Below the pieces are notes generated by a model. It was not told the DNA's origin. It saw only the letters and a program-made list of their open reading frames with translations, and made no database searches. A stretch of DNA of 64,000 bases from Collinsella tanakaei (GTDB taxonomy: Bacteria; Actinomycetota; Coriobacteriia; Coriobacteriales; Coriobacteriaceae), in the NCBI RefSeq assembly GCF_021531055.1, contig NZ_JADYTL010000006.1, positions 118,762 through 182,761 of the forward strand, read 5' to 3'. A program made the translations under genes and the position numbers. How positions within the stretch are numbered: position 1 is the stretch's first letter; each line of letters begins with the position of its first letter. This document shows positions 34,269 to 46,200 of this stretch, in pieces.

Positions 34269-36344
34269 CTACGCGCGACTCGGCAGGAAGCGCGCCACGA
34301 GCGAGCGGATGAACGAGACCTCGGGCAGCTTGAGCGCGATGCCGAGACCGAAGGTGATCAGCACCGCGGGCACGCCGCCCGCGAACGCATACAGCAGCGC
34401 GCGCATGATGCCACCCTCGGCGAGAGGGCCGGCGACGGCCTGCAGGCCCATCAGGATCGCGGCGCCGACGGCCGCCCCCAGCAGGCCCAGGGCAAGCGAG
34501 CGCACGCCCGCCACGACCATGGAGCGAAAGCCGATATGCCCGAGCTCGTGGCGCAGGAACAGCAGAGTGACCAGATCGATCGACACGAAGAAGAACGTCG
34601 AGCTGAAGCCCACCACGTTGAAGCCGAACACCGGCGTGAACACGAGGCACATGGCGATCTGGATGGCACCGGCGATGCACTCGGCGATCGCGAACAGCTT
34701 CATCCTGCGAAGCGACGAGCACGCCTTCTGCAGATACGTGCACAAGCCGTACCCGGGCAGCGAGATGGAGAGCCAGACGATGTACGTCGAGAGGATATCC
34801 ACGTCCTCGGCGGACATGCGCCCGCTTTTGAGCATGTTGGACAGGCACGGCGCGAACACCATGAGATAGAGGGCGAACGGGATCAGCAGGAACAGGATCT
34901 GCCCCGATCCGCTCGCCAGACCCTCCACGAAGCGCTTCATGCGCCCGCTCGCCACGAACGACGAGAGCTCGGTGAACATGGCCGTCGTGATGGGGATGGC
35001 GAACACCGAATACGGCAGGATGTACCAGATGCGCGCGTAATAGGTGATCGACGCACCGCTCGGATTGACCGACAGGGCGCAGGCGCTCTGGACCGAGGTC
35101 GTGGCGAACGAGACCACGGTCACCACGAGCGTGGGGATGCCGATGGAGAGGGTCTCGCGGATCAGCGGATCGTGGATATCGATCCGCGGCGAAAGATGGA
35201 CACCGTGCCGCGAAAGCGCGGGCACCTGCATGACCACCTGGACGAGCACGCCCAACGGGTTCGAGATCGCGAGCACGAGGATGCCCGCCATGGGATTCGA
35301 CTCCGCGACCACACCGTAGATGAAAAACGCGGCGGTGATCACGATGTTGTTGGCGATGGGTGCCGCCGTGGACCAGAAATAGTCACGCTCCGCGTTCAGA
35401 ATGCTCGAGATGACCGACGAAAGGGCGTAGAGCACGATCTCGATCGCAAAGAAGCGGAAGAAGTACGTGGCGAGGTCGAAGTCGAACTCCGACGAGGCGT
35501 TGAACGCCTGCGTCCAGATGATCTGCCCGGCGAAGATGAACGAAAGGATCGAAAGCGCGCCCATGAGCAGCGTCACGAGCGAGAGCAGATTCGATGCGTA
35601 CGCGCAGGCGCCGACACGGCCCGCCTTTTTCTTCGTCGAGACGTAGACCGGCAAAAACGCGGTGACGAGCATGCCGCCCATCACGAGCTCGTACAGGGCG
35701 TTGGGCAGGTTGTTGGCGACGGTGAACGCGCTGGCGACGAGCGTCGTGCCCATGCCGAACGCCTGTGCCCACGTGCGGAAGAAGCCGGTGATGCGGCTCA
35801 CGATGACAAGGCCGCTCATGAGTGCGGCGGAGCGACCGACGTCGGCGACGCTCGCCTCGTCCTCCTCGGCGCCGACGGGCTCGACGGAGGTATCCTCCGT
35901 CTGGATGCGGCCGGGCCCCGTCTCGAACAGATCCTCGTCATCCCATGCATCGGGCGTCGGATCGCCGATGAGCGCGAACTGCGCGGACTCGTCGGGACGC
36001 GGCGCGTTGAAACCTGCGGAGGCGGCCGTCGCGTACTGGGAGGACACCATGAACGCGGCGGTCTCCTCCGGCGAGGTCGTCGGCGGGGCGACGAGCGGGG
36101 CGTCCTCGGCGTCCTTCGATGCCGCGGAGCCGGATGCGGGGCGCAAGGCGTCGATACGCGACGGGTCGACACCGGCGGCGATCAGGAACATCGTCGTCTC
36201 ATCGGGCGAGGCGCCACGTGCGGCAGATGGCGCAGCCGGCGCGGCGGGCGCGGTATCGCGCGGCGTCGCCGCGTCGTCGCGCGAAGGCTTGAAATGCGAA
36301 CCCCGCGGGCGCGGGATGTCGTCGACGTCGAATCCGTCTGTCAT
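34269..36344 (-). CDS. murJ: Lipid II flippase MurJ with a long N-terminal cytosolic tail
   Basis: MurJ flips lipid II across the membrane for peptidoglycan synthesis. The 691-residue protein has a core from about residue 170 with many helices, starting SAALMSGLVIVSRITGFFRT and AFTVANNLPNALYELVMGGM, which match the conserved first helices of the MOP-family flippases. The first 170 residues are a low-complexity acidic and Ala/Pro-rich tail not found in the minimal enzyme. It holds three similar blocks: SPDETTMFLI, SPEETAAFMV and RPDESAQFAL. The tail is predicted to be cytosolic. It lies with the FemAB, ATP-grasp and NlpC/P60 genes, all envelope functions. Confidence 0.9.
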   Translation of the reverse strand: MTDGFDVDDIPRPRGSHFKPSRDDAATPRDTAPAAPAAPSAARGASPDETTMFLIAAGVDPSRIDALRPASGSAASKDAEDAPLVAPPTTSPEETAAFMVSSQYATAASAGFNAPRPDESAQFALIGDPTPDAWDDEDLFETGPGRIQTEDTSVEPVGAEEDEASVADVGRSAALMSGLVIVSRITGFFRTWAQAFGMGTTLVASAFTVANNLPNALYELVMGGMLVTAFLPVYVSTKKKAGRVGACAYASNLLSLVTLLMGALSILSFIFAGQIIWTQAFNASSEFDFDLATYFFRFFAIEIVLYALSSVISSILNAERDYFWSTAAPIANNIVITAAFFIYGVVAESNPMAGILVLAISNPLGVLVQVVMQVPALSRHGVHLSPRIDIHDPLIRETLSIGIPTLVVTVVSFATTSVQSACALSVNPSGASITYYARIWYILPYSVFAIPITTAMFTELSSFVASGRMKRFVEGLASGSGQILFLLIPFALYLMVFAPCLSNMLKSGRMSAEDVDILSTYIVWLSISLPGYGLCTYLQKACSSLRRMKLFAIAECIAGAIQIAMCLVFTPVFGFNVVGFSSTFFFVSIDLVTLLFLRHELGHIGFRSMVVAGVRSLALGLLGAAVGAAILMGLQAVAGPLAEGGIMRALLYAFAGGVPAVLITFGLGIALKLPEVSFIRSLVARFLPSRA

Positions 36345-36350
36345 GCAAAC

Positions 36351-36845
36351 CTAGCCTTTCCTGCAGATCGAGGCGACAGTCGCCCCGGTATGGGCGATCA
36401 AGTCGCTCGGTGAGAGCTTCAATTGTATGCCGCGACGGCCGCCCGAGATGAAAATCCGGTCGTACCGCATGCAACGTTCATCGATCAGTGTCAAAAACCG
36501 CTTCTTCATGCCCACGGGCGAGCATCCGCCCCGGATGTACCCCGTGGTGCCCAGCAGGTCGCGAACGTGCATCATGGAGAGGGACTTCTGCCGCGCGGCG
36601 CGGGCGGCCGCCTTGAGGTCGAGCTCCTCGGCGACGGGAATGCAGCACACCACGTGATCGCCGCTCGGAGCGACGGTCACGAGGGTCTTGAACCCCTGGC
36701 CGGGGTCCTCGCCGAGCTGCTCGGATACGTGAATGCCCGAGAGGTCGTTCTCGTCGACCTCGTAGGTGATCACCTCGAATGCGATGTGCGCGCGCTCGAG
36801 CTCGCGCATCGCGTTGGTCTTCTGAACGCTTTCCTTGCGTCCCAT
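36351..36845 (-). CDS. ybaK: YbaK/EbsC-family aminoacyl-tRNA deacylase
   Basis: Proteins of this family remove wrongly attached amino acids, typically Cys from Cys-tRNA(Pro). The 164-residue protein is full length. Motifs are FKTLVTVAPSGDHVVCCIPV, LDLKAAARAARQKSLSMMH and the end GYIRGGCSPVGMKKRF with FISGGRRGIQLKLSPSDL, all standard for the YbaK branch. The start at 36845 follows GGGAGGGG. It ends 6 bases before murJ begins. Confidence 0.9.
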   Translation of the reverse strand: MGRKESVQKTNAMRELERAHIAFEVITYEVDENDLSGIHVSEQLGEDPGQGFKTLVTVAPSGDHVVCCIPVAEELDLKAAARAARQKSLSMMHVRDLLGTTGYIRGGCSPVGMKKRFLTLIDERCMRYDRIFISGGRRGIQLKLSPSDLIAHTGATVASICRKG

Positions 36846-36860
36846 GGCCCCTCCCATATC

Positions 36861-36893
36861 AAAACGGCCCCAAGGCACGAAGCCTTGGAGCCG
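36861..36893 (-). terminator. Terminator of the NlpC/P60 gene
   Basis: Minus strand: CGGCTCCAAGGC, loop TTCGT, GCCTTGGGGCCG, then TTTTGATAT. Confidence 0.8.
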
Positions 36894-36929
36894 TCAATCG
36901 GTCCATCCTGACCAGAACGGCCGGAATCG

Positions 36930-38258
36930 TTAGATGATCGAGCCGCCGCCCAAGAAGCCGCCGATGTAGTCGAGCGTGCGATAGCCGACGCCCGCACCGG
37001 GGATGGAGTCGATCATCGAACCGCCGCCGATGTAGATGCCCACATGGCCGCAGTAGCGACCGCCGGAGCTGAAGAAGACGAGATCGCCGTACTGGAGGTT
37101 GTTGCGGTTGGTGGTCCAGGTACCGCGTGCCTTGACCTTTGCCATGTAGGACTCGGGGCTGTTGGAACGCGAACCGTAACCGAGCGCGAAGTCGACGACG
37201 CCCGAGCAGGTGAACCAGGAGCTGCTCGTGGAACCGGTCCAGTAGTAGCCGGAGTAGGAGTACCCGGAGCCGATGATGCTCTGGGCCTTGGCGACCATGG
37301 CGCTCGCGCTCGAGGTCGGGCCGCTCGGGACCGAGGAACCGCCGCCGGAACCCTGGCTGCCGCCGTCATCGTCATCCGAGTCATCGTCATAGCTCGGCGA
37401 GTCGTCGTAACCGGAATCGGAATCGGAGTCGGAGTCGGAGTCGGAGTCGTCGGAAGCGCTGTCGTTGGAATCCGAGGAATCGTCGTTCGAGCCGGAGTCG
37501 GACGCGGCGTCGTTCGAGGAACCCTCATCGCTATCGGAGGCGTTATCGCCAGCCTGCTCGCTTTCGGCCTCCTCCTCGGCGGCCTCGGCTGCCCTGCGGG
37601 CGGCCTCCTCGGCGGCGGCCTTACGGGCGGCCTCCTCCTCGGCGGCGAGCTGGGCCTTCAGCTCGTCGGAAAGCTGGTCGTAGTACGACTGGGCCTCGGA
37701 TGCGGCGGCCGCGGCGGCGTCGGATTTCTCCTGCTGCTCGACGACGAGCTTCTCCTGCTCGGCCTTCTGCTCCTCGAGCTCCTTCTTGTTCTGCTCGAGC
37801 GACTCCATGAGCTCATGCGTCGTCGTGATGACGCCCTGCTTGTGCTCGGCCGCCTTGTCGGCGTAATGGAGGTTGGAGATCAGGTTGGAGAAGCTGCCGG
37901 AGTTGAGCAGCACCGAGACGATACTCGCGCTGCCGCCCGACTTGTACTGATCGGAGACGAGGTCGCCGAGCTCGTCCTGATAGACGGCGAGCTGCTTCTC
38001 CTCCTCGGCGATCTCGGCGGTGGTCTCCTTGATCTTGGTCTTGGTCTCGTCCAGGTTGTTGGAGACCGTGATGAGGTCGTTGCTCGCCTGCTCGGCGGTC
38101 GAATACAGGGCGTTGAGCTGCTGGGAAACGCTATCGAGCTGCTGCTGGAGCTCCGCCGACGAAGCCGCCATGGCGGGTGCGGGGCTCAGACCGGCGATGA
38201 GCGCGAAGCTCAGGCCGAAAACGGGAATGGCGGTGAGGCTGCGTTTAAAGTGCGCCAT
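36930..38258 (-). CDS. Secreted coiled-coil NlpC/P60 peptidoglycan hydrolase
   Basis: A 442-residue exported protein. A signal peptide (about residues 1-31, ending PAPAMAAS) is followed by a long coiled coil (about 33-235, rich in E, K, Q and A). An unusual acidic linker (about 236-310) is made mostly of Ser-Asp repeats. The C-terminal NlpC/P60 domain (about 320-442) has the catalytic Cys in WFTCSGVVDFAL and His in YCGHVGIYIGGG. The usual Asp before the Cys is Thr here. The layout resembles SagA/PcsB/RipA-type D,L-endopeptidases that split daughter cells. It has its own terminator. Confidence 0.88.
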   Translation of the reverse strand: MAHFKRSLTAIPVFGLSFALIAGLSPAPAMAASSAELQQQLDSVSQQLNALYSTAEQASNDLITVSNNLDETKTKIKETTAEIAEEEKQLAVYQDELGDLVSDQYKSGGSASIVSVLLNSGSFSNLISNLHYADKAAEHKQGVITTTHELMESLEQNKKELEEQKAEQEKLVVEQQEKSDAAAAAASEAQSYYDQLSDELKAQLAAEEEAARKAAAEEAARRAAEAAEEEAESEQAGDNASDSDEGSSNDAASDSGSNDDSSDSNDSASDDSDSDSDSDSDSGYDDSPSYDDDSDDDDGGSQGSGGGSSVPSGPTSSASAMVAKAQSIIGSGYSYSGYYWTGSTSSSWFTCSGVVDFALGYGSRSNSPESYMAKVKARGTWTTNRNNLQYGDLVFFSSGGRYCGHVGIYIGGGSMIDSIPGAGVGYRTLDYIGGFLGGGSII

Positions 38259-38573
38259 GAATTACATCTCCTAACGGTGCGCCACGTGGGTGCGTCGAGC
38301 GCTCGTGTCGGTCATCTTCCCTTCTCGTGCGAACGAGTCAATGATGGGCACATTCTATCAGCACCGCCCCGATAGCCAAAATGCTCCATCCGCACTCCAC
38401 ACCAAGTTAAGCTTCAAGTTGAGCTTCAACCCGCAGCTCACAAGGGGTGTCGCTCGGTGAAGACACGCAGGTCGCAGGCGATTTATCTGCCAAAACCGAC
38501 ACGATTTCACCACCGGAACGGTCTGTTGGAAGAGCTCCTGCAAACCGCGTACCCCTCCCGAACGAAACCCCAC

Positions 38574-38618
38574 GGGTTGGCTGGAGGGGTCGGATGGAAC
38601 ACGTCCCCATCCAACCCA
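38574..38618. repeat. REP-type palindrome downstream of uvrA
   Basis: GGGTTGG (38574) and CCAACCC (38611) enclose a GGATGG/CCATCC stem and the GGAACACGTCCCC core shared with the repeats around the RAYT gene 17 kb away. It ends 11 bases from the uvrA stop. The rest of 38259-38628 holds no gene. Confidence 0.75.
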
Positions 38619-38628
38619 TTCCCACGTG

Positions 38629-41496
<2,868 letters not shown>

Positions 41497-41714
41497 GGAT
41501 ATCCTTCCGGAACGCCATGGTTCGTTCAGGGCATCAGTCTACCCGTTTTGCCACCGGACACGTGTTCGCACCGAACGGCCGTCACGGGATACCCACGCCA
41601 TGTTCGGTACCCACGCCCGACAGCCCGCCGCAACGCCTCCGCCATGGAGGACGGGCCGGCGCGACGGGGTGCGCTCACGTATCGAGCTGGATCCGCTCTA
41701 AGCTCGACATCGCG

Positions 41715-43013
41715 CTACGGCAGGATATCGCGAATCCGCGCGGCGGCGCGCGCGGTCACGACATGACCGTCGGGCGTGGCGTCGCGCGAGACGACCCCCG
41801 CCACCGTATGCTCCCCTTCGCAGAGCGCCGGAAAGAAGAACGTGCACTCGTCCGAAGCGTCGGCGACCGACACCGGCACGCCGAGACGGCGGCAGCGATC
41901 GCCCACCATACGGTTGACCTCGCGGTCACCGGTCGCCGCGATGACCAGCGAGCAGCCCTCCTCATCGCCGGGGCGGTACGGACGCGTCCGCACCTCATCC
42001 GCCGCGCGGCGGGCCCCGTCGAGCGGCGTGGGATCCACGACCGTCACGCGCGCCCCGAAGCGCGCAAGCGCCTCGGCGCGGCGGCTTCCGACGGCACCGC
42101 CACCGACCACCAGGCATCGCACGCCGGAAAGGTCGACGAACAGCGGGAACCGAGCGGTCGGGGCCGAATGTGCTGCCGACGCATCCATCGTGATGTCCGC
42201 GCGGACCGTCTCGACAGGCGCCGCAGTCCGCATGTGGCCGATCGCCAGCTGGTGGACCTCCGGCCACGCGCCCAGCCCGCACGCCGTCGCCCGGACGCGG
42301 AACCCGGCATCGGACAGCAGGTGCGCCCAGCTCTCCCCCGTCGTCCCGAGCACATCGCGCTGCGCATGGATACCGGGTGCGACCATGAGCGGGGCGAGCG
42401 CCACGTCGCGCGCCCCCATCCGCTCCAGCGCACCGCGCACCGCGGCACGGGACGGCTCCCCGCGAAGCGCGCCAATCATCACGTCATCGCGTCCGCGCAG
42501 GTGCAGCGCGTATCCGAGCGCCGCATACGCGAGCTGCCCCACCCCGTCGGCGCCATGGCCGACGAGCACGACGGCGGCGTGTTCGCACCGCGGATAGCGC
42601 ACGTCGATGGCCTGTGCGAGCGTCTCGGCATCTTCGGCGGACGACAGCAGGGGCGCCGCCAGGTGCACGGCATCGAACAACGGCGCCTTGGCACGTACGG
42701 CACGGCACGCCGAACGATAGGATGCACCGCCGACCACATGCGTCACGGCGACCGTCACGTCGCGCACGCCCGCCGCCCAAAGTTCCTCGAGCGCGTCCGC
42801 CACGCACGGCACCGTCACGCCGCGCTTCGCACACGCGGCACGGACCCTGTCGCTCGTGAAGGCGATGCGTACCGGCGCACCCGCGGTCGCATCGGGGTGA
42901 AAGGCATCCACCAGCGCCCGCTCGAGCGGCGCGACATACGCCGCGCGGACGCGAGGGTCCGCACAGCCGCTCCCGACGATGAGAAGCCCGTGCCGTCCAT
43001 CCATCCGTCCCAT
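41715..43013 (-). CDS. CbiK-like chelatase fused to CysG/Met8-type precorrin-2 dehydrogenase (siroheme synthesis)
   Basis: A 432-residue fusion. Residues 1-280 resemble the CbiK-type sirohydrochlorin chelatase, with VVLVGHGADGVGQLAYAALG and APLMVAPGIHAQRDV holding the two metal-site histidines. Another expected motif, H-x-x-x-G-x-E, reads HVVGGASY, so the Glu seems absent. Residues from about 290 to the end match the NAD-dependent precorrin-2 dehydrogenase (LVVGGGAVGSRRAEAL, VADASDECTFFFPA). Together the parts could take precorrin-2 to siroheme. The start at 43013 follows AGGAGG; the open frame continues to 43121. It is transcribed away from the adhesin gene. The siroheme-protein gene at 49448 is the nearest likely user. 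Confidence 0.82.
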   Translation of the reverse strand: MGRMDGRHGLLIVGSGCADPRVRAAYVAPLERALVDAFHPDATAGAPVRIAFTSDRVRAACAKRGVTVPCVADALEELWAAGVRDVTVAVTHVVGGASYRSACRAVRAKAPLFDAVHLAAPLLSSAEDAETLAQAIDVRYPRCEHAAVVLVGHGADGVGQLAYAALGYALHLRGRDDVMIGALRGEPSRAAVRGALERMGARDVALAPLMVAPGIHAQRDVLGTTGESWAHLLSDAGFRVRATACGLGAWPEVHQLAIGHMRTAAPVETVRADITMDASAAHSAPTARFPLFVDLSGVRCLVVGGGAVGSRRAEALARFGARVTVVDPTPLDGARRAADEVRTRPYRPGDEEGCSLVIAATGDREVNRMVGDRCRRLGVPVSVADASDECTFFFPALCEGEHTVAGVVSRDATPDGHVVTARAAARIRDILP

Positions 43014-43236
43014 AGCGCCTCCTCGTGCCTCCACCCGAATCGACCATCGATCCATGCGATGCATCCACCATACTCCCCGAAGCGCCGATGCGGCACCGGG
43101 TTCGTCCCAAGGAAATCGCAAGGTTCTTCAGAAAGCCCTAAGCGCGATGTGTGGCGACGCGCGGGTACAGGCGGAATAACCGCTCCCGTCGCTCGCTTCC
43201 GACGGCCAGGCCCGCCCGAAGCGGAATCGAGGCCCC

Positions 43237-46200
43237 ATGCATCGCCACATCCGTCCACGCGTCCTTCCCGTCATCTTCGCCGTCATCCTGAGCGCGACCC
43301 TCGCCAGCCCCCTCGCGGCATCCGCCGTGCCCGATACGGACGCCACCGCGGACCTTCCCCTGAAGATCGTGGATCCCGACACCTCCACGAGCTGGGAGGG
43401 CCTGTTTCGCTCGCCCGGCTCCGCACAGGACGCCTACTCGTTTTCCACGGAGCAAGCGGGGCGCATCTGGGCCGACAAATCCGTCTACGCGGCCGACGAC
43501 CAAGCGCGTGACGCCGGTGTCGCCGCCTCCCTGCGCGACCGGGACCGCGGCTTTCTGGTCAGCCTTTCCGCTCTCTCCTCGTCGGCATCCATCCGGCACG
43601 AGGACGGCCTTTCCCACGACGTCGTGTTCGTCGTGAGCGCGAACGCCGTCCTCGCCGATAAGACCTACAACGGGCGCGCGCAGGCAGACCACCTCGTATC
43701 GGCCCTCAACGCCGCCATATCCCAACTCATGGCCGAAAACGACAGCGCCGCCGTGCCGACCCGCGTCGGTGTGGTCGCCTACTCCTCCGAGGTGACCGTC
43801 CTCATGCCGCTCGCCGTCTACGCACCCGATGGCAACGGCTCGTACCTGGCATACGAGGCGAGAGCGAACGGCCGCGACCCGCATCTCGTCGTGACCGGCA
43901 CCGCCGACGGCGTGCAGACCTCCAACGCCGCGCTTCGCAGCGGATCGTACCTCCAGCGCGCCGTCCACGTCGGCGCCGATATGCTCGAGGCGGCAGCCGC
44001 CGACCCGGACGCCGCATCGCGCGCGCCCGAGCTCGTCGTCATGGGCATCCAGACCCCACCGATGGCGAACGTGGACCTGCTCGACCCCGCCGTCTACACC
44101 GGCGCGGCGGACGGATTCCTGGGACCGCTGCCCCACTCGCGCGAAAACGGGTACGGCACCGACGCGATGCTGGCGACGCTGCTCACCATGCGCGCCGACC
44201 GGCAGCGCATCGAGCGCGCATGGGAGCATGGCGGCGGCCCGCTGAAGGTCTACACCACGGGGCTCGACACCACGGCGACCGTCGCCTACCTGCTCGAGAC
44301 CGCCGCGGAACAGGAGCACCGCACGCTACCCGGTTCGGGTGCGGCAGCAGGAATCGACCTTGCCGACAACCTTGAGCAGGCGGCGACGCGCTACGCCGAG
44401 GCGGCGGCGGACGGCAAGCCCGCCATCGCGCTCGACCTGTACGGATCGAGCCCGTCGGGACTCGCCGCGAAAACCGTCACGCTCCCCTGCATCCCCGACC
44501 TCCTGAAGACTTCCGGCGAAGGTCTGAGCTCGGTCGACGAGTACTTCTGCGCCCACAGCGTCCAAGCCGTCAGCTGGGCGTTCACCTCGGCGGTCAATCG
44601 CATCCTCGGCATCGAGTACGCCGCCCCGACCCCGACGGCTCCCGGCGAGGCGGGCGACGTGACCGTTCGGGACGCCATCGGCGTCGGTATGCAGCTCACC
44701 GACATGAAGGGCATCCAATACGGCTCGACCCTGCTCGACGGCGCGCTCGCGGCGCAGGCGGTGACCATCGGCGTGCAGGACCCCTGGGACATCGAGGCGA
44801 CCCACGAGTTCGCCTACATCGTGGATGCGGTGAACGAACGCTACGACTTGGGCTACGCCGCCTACGACCTGCTCTTCGATGCGTTCTCCGACGGACAGTT
44901 CGCCTATGGCGGCGCGGACGACTACTCCAACCGCGCGAGCTGGTACGTCGACGCCGATCACCGCATGGTCGCCGGCGATGAGCGGCCCTACACCTTCGCC
45001 AGCGAGCGCGAACTCGCGGCGGTGCACGCCGGCGATTGGGAGGCCGACGCTCCCGATGATGTGCGCGCCGCCATCGAGACCGCCCGCGACCACGGCGCCG
45101 CAGCGGTCTGCGAGACCTGGTTCTACATCGGCAACCTCCCCAACCAATACACCGGCGGTGACGTGACCCTCTACGACTTCGTCATCATGGTGGAGACCGA
45201 TCTTGCGACCGGACGGCAGACGTTGCTCGCCGCCATCCCCGCCGACGCCGTCCCGGCGATGCGGGCGCATGTGGATATCGCGCAGGACGGCCAGGCGACC
45301 ATGACGGTCGACGACCCCGAACAGACGGATCCGGTGCGCCTCGTGTACGAAGTGGCGCCGACCTCCCACGTCGCGGATGTCCTCGACCGCATCACGCAGG
45401 GCGGGACCGCATCCGACGCGGACCTCGAGCAGGCGGTGGGCACGTCCCTTCCGCACACCGGCACCGGCGCGACCCTGCTCTTTGCGGGCGCGTTCACGGA
45501 TACCGGCGGTGAGGTGCAGGCAGGGGCGAGCGCGTCGGCGATCGCCGCTCCGGCCAACGCCTACTACCTGTTCGGGGAGGCGACGCCGCTCTACACCCTC
45601 GTCGACGGCACCACGGCAGACCCCGCTTCCCCGAACGCCGAGGACCTCGAGCCGCTTCGGGGGCTTCCCCGAGCGGGTGCGACCTACTACGTGGAACAGA
45701 CGGTCTACGAGGCGGCCTTCGATTCCCCCGACGAGGTCGTCGCCGTGGAACCGAAGCAACGGTTCGTCCCCTACGTCGCCCAGCCGACGACAGAAGACTC
45801 TCCGTACTCGATCGGCGAGGACGGTGTGTGCGTCGTCGCCGCGGGCACCCCGACCTCGCGACCGGCGGATGTGCGCCGCGGCATCGCCAAGAACCCCAAC
45901 GCCACCGGCAGCGCACCGTACTCCATCATCTCGACGATCAAGGCGACCGATGGGAGCACGGCCCGCCTGAGCGCGCGGCTCGGCAACAACGGAGTCCTCG
46001 TCGTGCCGCCCGCCGCGGGCACGGCTGAGCTCACCGTCGGAAAGCGCGTGGATGCAGGCGAGCAGACCGCACCGGCGGCCTCGGATCGGACGTTTTCCTT
46101 CCGCATCACGCTGACGCGCGCCGACGGGACGCCGCTTGCAGGACCGATCCTGCTGCGCGGACCGGCTGGCGACGAGGCGGATCTCGCCCCGCTCGACGAC

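Noticed and set aside
33330..36413. 1027-residue plus-strand open frame opposite murJ and the aminotransferase gene
   Set aside because: Arg/Asp/Glu/His-rich shadow frame with no domain.
45448..45462. Internal LPHTG as the true cell-wall anchor of the adhesin
   Set aside because: No membrane helix and basic tail follow, and over 1200 well-formed residues come after it.
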